From assembly GCF_023264855.1 (NCBI RefSeq), contig NZ_JAHFUW010000045.1, positions 1 through 37,109 on the forward strand: DNA of 37,109 bases, read 5' to 3'. Made by a program: the position numbers and the translations under genes. Below are positions 31,487-37,109 of the stretch, in pieces (the stretch's first letter is position 1; every line of letters starts with the position of its first letter). Source of the DNA: Herbiconiux sp. GTDB taxonomy: Bacteria; Actinomycetota; Actinomycetes; Actinomycetales; Microbacteriaceae. The notes beneath the pieces are model-generated. The model saw nothing but the letters and a program-made list of their open reading frames with translations. It made no database searches and was not told the origin of the DNA.

Positions 31487-31492
31487 TACCGT
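31487..31492 (+). promoter_or_regulatory. Probable extended -10 box of a leaderless promoter (DUF1697 gene)
   Basis: TGTACCGT with the hexamer TACCGT at 31487-31492 is followed by six bases and ATG 31499. Hexamer and spacing are identical to those of the GNAT gene at 13760. Confidence 0.52.
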
Positions 31493-31498
31493 GGGCGC

Positions 31499-32062
31499 AT
31501 GACGCGCTATGCCGCACTCCTCCGCGGAGTGAACGTGAACGGGATCACCGTGAAGAGCGCCGAGCTGGCGGAGCTGTTCCGATCGCTCGGCTTCGAGTCG
31601 GTGAAGACCGTGCTGGCCTCGGGAAACGTGCTCTTCGAGACGGCATCGGATGCCGGTTCCGACCCGGGCACGGACGCCGGCGAGAAGGCGCACGCCGCCC
31701 TCAAAGCCCGGATCGAGAAGGGGCTGCGCGACCGCTTCGGCTACGACGCCTGGATCGTGCTGGTGGATCACGCCGACCTGGCCGCCATCGTGGACGGGTA
31801 CCCCTACGAGGAGGTCGAGGAGCGGCATCCGTACGTCGTCTTCGTGTCGGACGAGACCGTGGCCGACCGGGTCGCCGAGCGCGCGGCCGAGCTCGACCCG
31901 GAGGCCGACGGCGAGCGCGCCCAGCCCGGCCCCGGGGTCGTCTACTGGGAGGTGCCGAAAGGCTCGAGCACCGACACCGCGTTCTCGAAGTTCCTGGCCA
32001 AGCCCGCCTTCAAGGCCACGACCACCACCCGCAACCTCCGCACCCTCCGCAAACTCCTCTGA
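31499..32062 (+). CDS. DUF1697 domain protein
   Basis: 187 residues. The N-terminus YAALLRGVNVNGITVKSAELAELFRSLGFESVKTVLASGNVLFET is the conserved DUF1697 opening (LRGiNVGG ... vkTyiqSGNVvF). Later conserved parts are IVLVDHADLAAIVDGYPYEE, PYVVFVSDE and the C-terminal TTTRNLRTLRKLL. The family is widespread in bacteria, with a two-domain alpha/beta fold of unknown function. The stop is followed after four bases by a long palindrome that separates it from the convergent CGNR regulator. The insert ASDAGSDPGTDAG is low-complexity. Confidence 0.93.
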   Translation: MTRYAALLRGVNVNGITVKSAELAELFRSLGFESVKTVLASGNVLFETASDAGSDPGTDAGEKAHAALKARIEKGLRDRFGYDAWIVLVDHADLAAIVDGYPYEEVEERHPYVVFVSDETVADRVAERAAELDPEADGERAQPGPGVVYWEVPKGSSTDTAFSKFLAKPAFKATTTTRNLRTLRKLL

Positions 32063-32066
32063 TCCC

Positions 32067-32133
32067 GACCTCGAGAAGTCGCAAATGGCCCCTATCCACG
32101 TGGAATAGGGGCCATTTGCGACTTCTCGAGGTC
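32067..32133. repeat. Perfect 29-bp inverted repeat with 9-base loop filling a convergent gap
   Basis: Arms 32067-32095 and 32105-32133 pair at all 29 positions around the loop CCACGTGGA, including the segment AAGTCGCAAATGGCCCCTAT and its complement. It lies between two convergent stop codons, beginning five bases after one (32062) and ending one base before the other (32134). It would form a very stable hairpin in either transcript and so can act as a bidirectional terminator. The lack of T-runs and the AT-containing, highly exact arms also suit a mobile palindromic element. Confidence 0.9.
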
Positions 32134-32691
32134 TTAAGGGTGCTCGGCCTGGCGGGCTCGGTAGGCGATCACGTTCATGCGGTTGCCGCAGTTGCCCACG
32201 TCGCAGTAGCGCTTCGAGCGGTTGCGCGAGAGATCGATCAGCACCGCCTCGCAGTCGGTCGCCTCGCACACCCGCAGACGGTCGAGCTCGTCGCTGCGGA
32301 TGACGTCGATGAACGCCATCGCCACCTCCACCCGCATGCGGGTCGCCAGCGGAGCATCCGCCTCGGTGGCGTGCAGGTGCCAGTCCCAGTCGCCGTGCCG
32401 CACGAGCTGGGGCAGCGCCCGGGCGTCACGCAGGATGCCGTTCACCAGCTCGACCGCACCGTCGCGATCGAGCTCCCAGAACGCCCGGAACTCGGGCCGG
32501 AGCGCCCGCACGGCGGCGAGCTCGGCGGCGTCGAGATCGCGCCGCCCCGAGTAGTCGTTGTCGTCGAGAAGCCGCTCGAGCGCGGCACGATCGGCCAGGG
32601 TGTCGACGTTGTCGTTCGAGATTCCGGGCACGGAGTTCACCAGCGCCGTCGTGAAGGCGAGCGTCGCCTCGGTGTCATAGGTGAAAACCAT
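32134..32691 (-). CDS. CGNR zinc-finger regulator (ABATE domain)
   Basis: 185 residues. ATG 32691 is preceded by CAGGAG at five bases; an in-frame ATG at 32706 would add five residues (MSGVN). The N-terminal ABATE-like domain begins FTYDTEATLAFTTALVNSVP. The C-terminal zinc finger reads RLRVCEATDCEAVLIDLSRNRSKRYCDVGNCGNRMNVIAYRAR, with cysteines C-x4-C ... YC-x4-CGNR. These proteins are thought to be DNA-binding regulators, often next to transporters or stress genes. It is divergent from an EamA/DMT exporter, and repeats in the shared gap are likely operators, so it probably represses both genes. Confidence 0.93.
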   Translation of the reverse strand: MVFTYDTEATLAFTTALVNSVPGISNDNVDTLADRAALERLLDDNDYSGRRDLDAAELAAVRALRPEFRAFWELDRDGAVELVNGILRDARALPQLVRHGDWDWHLHATEADAPLATRMRVEVAMAFIDVIRSDELDRLRVCEATDCEAVLIDLSRNRSKRYCDVGNCGNRMNVIAYRARQAEHP

Positions 32692-32692
32692 G

Positions 32693-32752
32693 TTGACTCC
32701 TGACATCGCGGCTGAGTAGTGTCACTAGCGTAACCGTATTTGACTCCTGACA
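32693..32752. promoter_or_regulatory. Candidate CGNR operator: two identical 13-base repeats plus an 11-base palindrome
   Basis: TTGACTCCTGACA occurs at 32693-32705 and again at 32740-32752, 47 bases apart in the same orientation. Between them lies the palindrome TAGTGtCACTA (32717-32727). The left copy covers the ribosome site of the CGNR gene and the right copy the 5' leader of the exporter. A divergent regulator/transporter pair with symmetric sites suggests autoregulation and repression by the CGNR protein. Confidence 0.55.
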
Positions 32753-32765
32753 CGAAGGGCCGCGC

Positions 32766-33785
32766 ATGAGCAGTTCCCCGGCCGAAGCCGCTGCCGCCGG
32801 CGCCTCCGTCGAGCCGCTGCCGGCCACGCCGCGGGCCGGTCGCTCCTGGCGCGGCGCCCGGCTCCCGGTCACGCGCCGCAGCTCGGGTCTCATCCTGGCC
32901 CTCGTGGCCGCAGCCGCGTTCGGCACCAGCGGCCCCTTCGTGAAGCCGTTGCTCGACGCCGGCTGGTCGCCCTCGGCCGCCGTCGCCGTGCGCGCCGGCG
33001 CCGGCGGGCTCGTGCTGCTCATCCCCGCACTGATCGCTCTGAACGGGCGGTTCCGGATGCTCGCCGCGGCCTGGAAGCTCATCCTCGTCTACGGCCTGAT
33101 CGCCGTCATCGGCGCCCAGGTGTTCTACTTCGCCTCGATCAGCTATCTGCCGGTGGGCATCGCCCTGCTGATCGAGTACACCGCACCCATCCTGCTGGTT
33201 CTGCTGGCCTGGGCCCGCACCCGCATCCCGCCGGCGGCGCTCACCATCGTGGGCGCCGTGCTCAGTGTGGCGGGTCTCGCGCTGGTGATCGACCCCTCGG
33301 GCGCCGGCGGCATCAACCCGCTGGGACTCGTGTTCGCCCTGCTCGCGGCCGTGTGCCTGGCGGGCTACTACCTCATCGCCGCCCTGCCGACCGGCGGGCT
33401 GCCGTCGGTCACCCTGGTCAGTGCCGGGCTGATCGTGGGTGCCATCGCCCTCACGCTCGTGGGGCTCACGGGCCTCGTGCCGTTCACGATGTCGTTCGAG
33501 CCGGTGACGCTGCCGGTCGTCGGCGAGGTGTCGTGGATGGTGCCGATGGGCGTGGTGGTGATCGTGGCGACGGCCTTCGCCTATCTCGCCAGCATCCTCG
33601 GCGCCGTGCGACTCGGATCGCGGGTCGCCTCGTTCGTGGGACTGGTCGAGGTGCTGTTCGCCGTGCTGTTCGCCTGGCTGCTGCTCGGTCAGGTACCCAC
33701 CCTGCTGCAGGCGCTCGGCGGGGCGCTGATCGTGGCGGGGGTGGTGTTCGTCAAGCTCGAACGGCGGCCGGATCCGGCCCTCTGA
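32766..33785 (+). CDS. EamA/DMT-superfamily exporter
   Basis: 339 residues with ten membrane helices arranged as two EamA repeats. The first begins SSGLILALVAAAAFGTSGPFVKPLLDAGWSP. The second, near residue 180, begins NPLGLVFALLAAVCLAGYYLIAALP. Both contain the conserved proline-bearing helices (SYLPVGIALLIEYTAPILLVLLAW; LGSRVASFVGLVEVLFAVLFAWLLLGQ). A 35-residue polar N-terminus precedes helix 1. The GAAGGG ribosome site lies seven bases before the ATG. DMT exporters of this type (RhtA/YdcZ-like) export amino acids, purines or toxic metabolites. The divergent CGNR gene probably controls it; the substrate is unknown. Confidence 0.93.
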   Translation: MSSSPAEAAAAGASVEPLPATPRAGRSWRGARLPVTRRSSGLILALVAAAAFGTSGPFVKPLLDAGWSPSAAVAVRAGAGGLVLLIPALIALNGRFRMLAAAWKLILVYGLIAVIGAQVFYFASISYLPVGIALLIEYTAPILLVLLAWARTRIPPAALTIVGAVLSVAGLALVIDPSGAGGINPLGLVFALLAAVCLAGYYLIAALPTGGLPSVTLVSAGLIVGAIALTLVGLTGLVPFTMSFEPVTLPVVGEVSWMVPMGVVVIVATAFAYLASILGAVRLGSRVASFVGLVEVLFAVLFAWLLLGQVPTLLQALGGALIVAGVVFVKLERRPDPAL

Positions 33786-33855
33786 CGGCGAAGAGGGGTA
33801 CGGTCGCAGGCAGGGGCCGGGGAAGTCCGGGCCCGATCCGATGAAGGGGATCGTC

Positions 33856-34221
33856 GTGACGTCACCGTACTACCCGCAACCCTCGGCCGCCGAGCCCACG
33901 CGCCCGGCCCCGAATCCGCTCGGCCTGGCCTCGCTCGTGGTGGGGGCGATCGGGCCCCTGCTGGGAGCGCTCTTCCTGATCATCCAGGCCGTCGCGCTCG
34001 GTTCGGGCGGCGGCACCGACGTGTTCCAGATCGTCAGCACGACCGGCAACGTGCTGAGCGGGCTGGTGGCCGTCGCGGCGCTGGTGCTGGGTCTGGTGGC
34101 GATCACCCGCCCCGGCCGGTCGAAGACCCTGGCGGCCGCGGGCATCGCTCTCGGCGCCTCCGGACTGGTGGGAGTGCTGAGCGTGCTGCTCTACGGGGTC
34201 GTGCTGAGCCTGGTCTACTGA
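33856..34221 (+). CDS. Small membrane protein, DUF4190-like
   Basis: 121 residues. GTG 33856 was preferred because AAGGGG lies six bases upstream and the protein then begins TSPYYPQPS, typical of Pro/Tyr-rich N-termini. ATG 33841 would add five residues. Three hydrophobic helices follow (NPLGLASLVVGAIGPLLGALFLIIQAVAL, NVLSGLVAVAALVLGLVAI and AAAGIALGASGLVGVLSVLLYGVVLSLV). The pattern LGLASLVVG ... VLGLVAITRPGRSK..AAAGIALG matches the DUF4190-type small membrane proteins of actinobacteria, which have no known function. No partner genes are evident. Confidence 0.78.
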   Translation: MTSPYYPQPSAAEPTRPAPNPLGLASLVVGAIGPLLGALFLIIQAVALGSGGGTDVFQIVSTTGNVLSGLVAVAALVLGLVAITRPGRSKTLAAAGIALGASGLVGVLSVLLYGVVLSLVY

Positions 34222-34270
34222 GCCGCGTCTCCTGAGCCGCGCCCCGCGGGACTCCCCGGCTGGGCGGCGT

Positions 34271-34486
34271 CTACTGCGACAGGGCCGCCGCGGCGGAGGT
34301 CTCGAGAGCCGCTTTCGCCGCGTCGAGCCGGTCGAACCGGCCGAGGGCCCGGCCGTTCACCGCGGTGGCTACGAATCCGTCGTGCCACCGTTCCGAGACG
34401 ATGCCCACGGGCCGACCCTGAGCATCCTTCGCCACCCACAAGCCGGGCTGCGCGCAGCGCCAGGCGATCTCCGTCGATTCCGTCAT
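34271..34486 (-). CDS. Small conserved-looking protein of unknown function
   Basis: 71 residues, no membrane segment. The sequence reads like a small beta-rich domain (WRCAQPGLWVAKDAQGRPVGIVSERWHDGFVATAVNGRALGRFDRLDAAKAALE): three or four strands then a helix, similar in shape to small 'DUF' proteins that bind nucleic acids or proteins. I do not recognise the family. A TAGACC box lies six bases before the ATG and a GGGAG sequence is immediately upstream, so expression is plausible. Coding is supported by the ordered domain pattern. Confidence 0.72.
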   Translation of the reverse strand: MTESTEIAWRCAQPGLWVAKDAQGRPVGIVSERWHDGFVATAVNGRALGRFDRLDAAKAALETSAAAALSQ

Positions 34487-34571
34487 GCTCCCGGTCTACC
34501 GTGGCCGTGCGGCGCGGCAAGGGGCTTGACGCCGAGCCCGTACCGGCCCCTGGAACGGGCAGCGGGCAGGG

Positions 34572-35291
34572 CTACTCGGCGAGACTGGCGAGATAGTCGG
34601 CGAAGCCGCCGGGGGCCCGGCCCTCGACCCGCGCCGAGGTGACCGCCGGCGCACCGCGCAGGTCGACGATGCTGCCCGCCTGGCCGGCGAGCGGTCCGCG
34701 CTCGTCGACGATGGCCTGCACCGCCGCGACCAGCGCCACATCCTCCCCCACCGTCGCCGGCGGAAACCCGCCCGCGCGCCGGTACACGTCGGCCCGCACG
34801 CCGAGGTTGGCGCCGAACACGTGGCGTTCGCCGAGCGGATGCGCGCGGTCCCAGGCGTCCAGCGCGTGCGGAGCGAGTTCCGCCGGGTGCGGCACCACCC
34901 GGCCGAGGGCCAGCAGCGCACCGGATCGCGCGGCCTGCAGCTGGTCGAGCAGCCAGGAGGCGGGCACCCGGGTGTCGGCATCGGTGTTGCCGATCCAGTG
35001 CCGGCGCGGCGCGACATCCGCAGCCGTGCGCAGCAGGTGCTCCACGCCGGCCGCCCGGGCCGCTCCCACGGCCGCGAACGACACCTCGAGCAGCTCGACC
35101 TGCGCGCCGAAGGACCGCGCGATGTCGCGCGAGCGGTCGGTGCAGGCGTCCAGCACCACCACCAGACGGCAGGGCAGGCCGGGTTCGCGCTCGCTCAGCC
35201 GGTCGCGGCTCGCGAGCACCGCTTCGATGGCGGAGCCGATCCGCTGCTCCTCGTCGCGGGCGGGCAGCACGACATCGAGGGCGCCGATCAC
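34572..35291 (-). CDS. Family 2 glycosyltransferase
   Basis: 239 residues from GTG 35291, overlapping the upstream stop as GTGA. GT-A fold: LDVVLPARDEEQRIGSAIEAVLASRD (nucleotide-binding strand and helix), CRLVVVLDACTDRSRDIA, RHWIGNTDADTRVPASWL (DxD metal motif in DAD), FGANLGVRADVYRRAGGFPP and GEDVALVAAV with the catalytic-type ED pair. It is the last gene of an operon with the PIG-L/methyltransferase fusion and the acyl-CoA-dehydrogenase-like gene. It likely adds a sugar to a lipid- or small-molecule-linked acceptor at the membrane, although it has no membrane helix itself. Confidence 0.92.
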   Translation of the reverse strand: MIGALDVVLPARDEEQRIGSAIEAVLASRDRLSEREPGLPCRLVVVLDACTDRSRDIARSFGAQVELLEVSFAAVGAARAAGVEHLLRTAADVAPRRHWIGNTDADTRVPASWLLDQLQAARSGALLALGRVVPHPAELAPHALDAWDRAHPLGERHVFGANLGVRADVYRRAGGFPPATVGEDVALVAAVQAIVDERGPLAGQAGSIVDLRGAPAVTSARVEGRAPGGFADYLASLAE

Positions 35292-36778
35292 ACGATCCCC
35301 TCCTGCGCGGCCACCGAGAGCGCGGGCGGGCGCACGAAGACCTCGAGCACGAAGTCCTCCTCGAGGTGCTGCACGAGCACGGCGAGGCCGCTGCGTTCCC
35401 GCACCACGGCGTGCACCGAGTCGCCGGTCTGCGTGCGGCCGGCCACCGGATGCCGCCAATGGCAGCACACCACGGCCCCGCCGGGCTCGAGCGACCCGGT
35501 CATCCGCTCGATCAGGGCGAGCAGCTCGTCGTCGTCGAGGTAGTAGCCGAGTTCGGACAGCACCACGAGGTCGAAGCCGCCCTCGGGCCACTGCTCAGGC
35601 GCCCTCATCCGTTCGAAGGCCGCCGCCGGCAGGTCGTGGTTGCGCTCCCGGGCGCGTTCGACGGCCACTGCCGACACGTCGATGCCGAGGAACGACTCCG
35701 ACCGCAGGGCGAGCTCCCGCGAGAGCACACCGGTCGAGCAGCCCACCTCCAGGGTGCGGCTCACCGCGCGCTGCGGCAGAGCGGCCAGCAGCACGGCCCG
35801 CTTGCGCTGCTCGTACCAGCGCGTCTCGAAGCCCCACGGATCGGGATCGCCGGCGTGCAGCGCGTCGAACCCGGCTCCGCCGTCGTCGGCGAGGTGCAGC
35901 GGGTCGGGCGCGATCACCGCGGGCTCCTGCACGAAGAGCTCCACGGCGCGTTTGAAGTGCTCGAGCACGGCGGGAGCGAGCAGCACTTCGTCGCCCGGCA
36001 ACCCGCTGAGCGGCCGCACCTGGCTGACGTGGCGCTGCAGCGCCCGCCCCTTCGCCTCGCGCACGGCATCGTCGAGCGGAACCGCGAGGAACGCCTCCCA
36101 CGGCACCTCCTCGCCGTCGGGCTGAGCCCAGTGCCAGAGCCAGATCGGATAGCCGAGCAGGCGCGCACCGTGGCGCCGGGCGGCCTGGCCGGCGGCGAGC
36201 GCGGCCGCCTGATGATCGGGATGCCGATCGCCCGCCCACGGCGCCACCACGAGGATGCCCGACGGCGCATCCGCAGCCGCAGCCGGGGCCGGGTCCGGGT
36301 CCGGCATCTCGGCGTCCGCCGGTGCGGTGTCTTCCGGCGAAGGGGTCTGTGCCGCAGGCGGTGCCAGCACCTCGTCGAGCGCCGCGGCGAGCGCGGCCAC
36401 GTTCTGCGGATCGGCCAGCCGCCCGTCCGGCAGGCGCAGGAACGTCAGGGCCGCACCGGGGTCGAGCTCCGCCACGGCGGCGGCCGTCTCGGCCTCGCGC
36501 ACGCGGCCGAGCTCGGCGGGTGCGATGGTCGCCGACTCCGGATGCGAGGCCTCGCCCGAGGTGGCCACCACCACCGAGCTGCGCACCCCGGCGGCGTAGG
36601 CACGGGCGAGCAGCCCGCCCGCGCCCAGCGTCTCGTCATCCGGATGCGACGCGACCACCACGAGGTGCTCGAGCCCGGCGAAGTCGGCCGTGCCGAACTC
36701 GGGCAGCGGATGCCGCGCCAGCGCGTCGCGCCACACCGCCTCCGGGGTGCTGTCGTCGTGGTGGGTGAAGGCCGTCAT
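35288..36778 (-). CDS. PIG-L deacetylase / class I SAM methyltransferase fusion
   Basis: 496 residues in two fused domains. Residues ~35-280 are a PIG-L (LmbE-like) Zn-dependent N-deacetylase: VVASHPDDETLGAGG with the H45/D47/D48 cluster and GDRHPDHQAAALAAGQ (H186/H189). A 33-residue Pro/Ala/Asp linker (~140-172) interrupts the fold. Residues ~318-480 form a Rossmann methyltransferase: TLEVGCSTGVLSRELALRS (motif I, 342-360), FLGIDVSAVAVERAR and FDLVVLSELGYYLDDDELLALI. PIG-L enzymes deacetylate N-acetylglucosamine conjugates. The fusion and its operon with a glycosyltransferase suggest modification of an amino-sugar glycoconjugate. The start overlaps the upstream stop (ATGA). Confidence 0.95.
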   Translation of the reverse strand: MTAFTHHDDSTPEAVWRDALARHPLPEFGTADFAGLEHLVVVASHPDDETLGAGGLLARAYAAGVRSSVVVATSGEASHPESATIAPAELGRVREAETAAAVAELDPGAALTFLRLPDGRLADPQNVAALAAALDEVLAPPAAQTPSPEDTAPADAEMPDPDPAPAAAADAPSGILVVAPWAGDRHPDHQAAALAAGQAARRHGARLLGYPIWLWHWAQPDGEEVPWEAFLAVPLDDAVREAKGRALQRHVSQVRPLSGLPGDEVLLAPAVLEHFKRAVELFVQEPAVIAPDPLHLADDGGAGFDALHAGDPDPWGFETRWYEQRKRAVLLAALPQRAVSRTLEVGCSTGVLSRELALRSESFLGIDVSAVAVERARERNHDLPAAAFERMRAPEQWPEGGFDLVVLSELGYYLDDDELLALIERMTGSLEPGGAVVCCHWRHPVAGRTQTGDSVHAVVRERSGLAVLVQHLEEDFVLEVFVRPPALSVAAQEGIV

Positions 36779-37109
36779 GAGGTGCTCCTCGGATGTTCGA
36801 CGGGTGGGGCGATGGTCTCGGCGAGCAGCCGTCCGGCCCGCGCCTCGTCGCGCGCGCCGTGGTCTTGACGCAGGTACAGAGAGAGGTCGGCGATCCGCGC
36901 GGAGTAGGACTCGTCGAGCGCGAGCGGAGCCGGGCCGAGCGCGGCGGCCGCCTCGGCGAGCACCGCCTCGCACTCCCGCCGCAGCACCGATCGCGTGAGC
37001 TGCGCGAGCAGTGCCGCCCGGCTCGGCGACGCACCCGAGGCCGACCCGGAGCCGCTCGCATCCGCACCGGCAGCATCCGTGCCCGCGTCGATGGCGCGTG
37101 CCGCCGAGG
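36775..37109 (-). CDS. C-terminal fragment, probably an acyl-CoA-dehydrogenase-like protein
   Basis: The frame is open to the window edge, so about 110 C-terminal residues are seen and the start is outside. The final segment LDESYSARIADLSLYLRQDHGARDEARAGRLL is like the C-terminal helix of acyl-CoA-dehydrogenase-like proteins ('RxaDLpvYLRQhHaErDl'). A low-complexity Ala/Gly/Asp/Ser stretch lies upstream. The stop overlaps the next ATG. Acyl-CoA-dehydrogenase-like, PIG-L/methyltransferase and glycosyltransferase genes often occur together in actinobacteria, which agrees with this call. It is based on a short tail and neighbours only. Confidence 0.55.
   Translation of the reverse strand, partial: SAARAIDAGTDAAGADASGSGSASGASPSRAALLAQLTRSVLRRECEAVLAEAAAALGPAPLALDESYSARIADLSLYLRQDHGARDEARAGRLLAETIAPPVEHPRSTS

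Noticed and set aside
32067-32133. CRISPR or tRNA-like structure at the long palindrome
   Set aside because: Only one inverted repeat without direct-repeat spacing or spacers, and no cloverleaf or conserved tRNA positions.
32740-32752. TTGACT as a -35 box for the DMT exporter
   Set aside because: A -10 at 16-18 bases would fall at or inside the start codon. The identical sequence also occurs at the other end of the gap, so it is better read as an operator repeat.

Overview
The window is very GC-rich, densely packed DNA from a high-GC Gram-positive bacterium. The closest fit is an actinobacterium of the Microbacteriaceae type. Supporting signs are GTG/TTG starts, many four-base stop/start overlaps, TAnnnT boxes six bases before ATG starts (leaderless promoters), an 11-bp-periodic PHO box, an LGATG cell-wall sorting motif and a CGNR regulator. 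The family assignment is inference from gene content and style. No tRNA, rRNA, CRISPR array, insertion sequence or phage gene was seen, and no gap without a gene exceeds about 210 bases.

Left part. Bases 1-4376 (+) are the end of a tightly coupled catabolic operon: amidohydrolase (cut by the window edge), SGNH/GDSL esterase, sugar-isomerase-like TIM barrel, Gfo/Idh/MocA oxidoreductase and an unrecognised 278-residue protein. Bases 4425-9308 hold a glyoxalase-fold protein (-), then + strand genes for a DRGH non-specific nuclease, a DUF1772 membrane protein, an AlkZ-like winged-helix DNA glycosylase, a spermidine-synthase-like protein and an SRAP (HMCES/YedK) abasic-site protein. Bases 9335-14416 hold a YhgE/Pip-like membrane protein (-), a TspO-like protein (+), a sensor kinase/response regulator pair (-) and a GNAT acetyltransferase (+).

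Centre. Bases 14553-28609 form a large divergent catabolic island. Leftward from a promoter near 21.8 kb runs a seven-gene operon: DUF6282 metallohydrolase, BKACE (beta-keto acid cleavage enzyme), cupin protein, HpcH/HpaI aldolase, SDR, iron-type alcohol dehydrogenase and succinate-semialdehyde-type aldehyde dehydrogenase. Rightward run an IclR regulator, a PotBCAD-like ABC importer (two permeases, ATPase, lipoprotein), a second IclR regulator and a cyclase-family hydrolase. Repeated boxes that may be IclR operators overlap the divergent promoters. The set reads as import of a small organic compound, hydrolytic opening, C-C cleavage by two different chemistries, and oxidation of the aldehyde product. 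The substrate cannot be deduced from sequence and the combination is not one I recognise.

Right part. Bases 28602-37109 carry an MBL-fold hydrolase (-), a PhoA-type alkaline phosphatase with a wall anchor under a PHO box, and a DUF1697 protein. A 29-bp perfect palindrome fills the gap to a convergent CGNR regulator, which is divergent from an EamA/DMT exporter. Next come a small membrane protein and a 71-residue protein. The leftward operon at the end encodes an acyl-CoA-dehydrogenase-like protein (cut by the window edge), a PIG-L deacetylase/SAM methyltransferase fusion and a family 2 glycosyltransferase, all linked by four-base overlaps.
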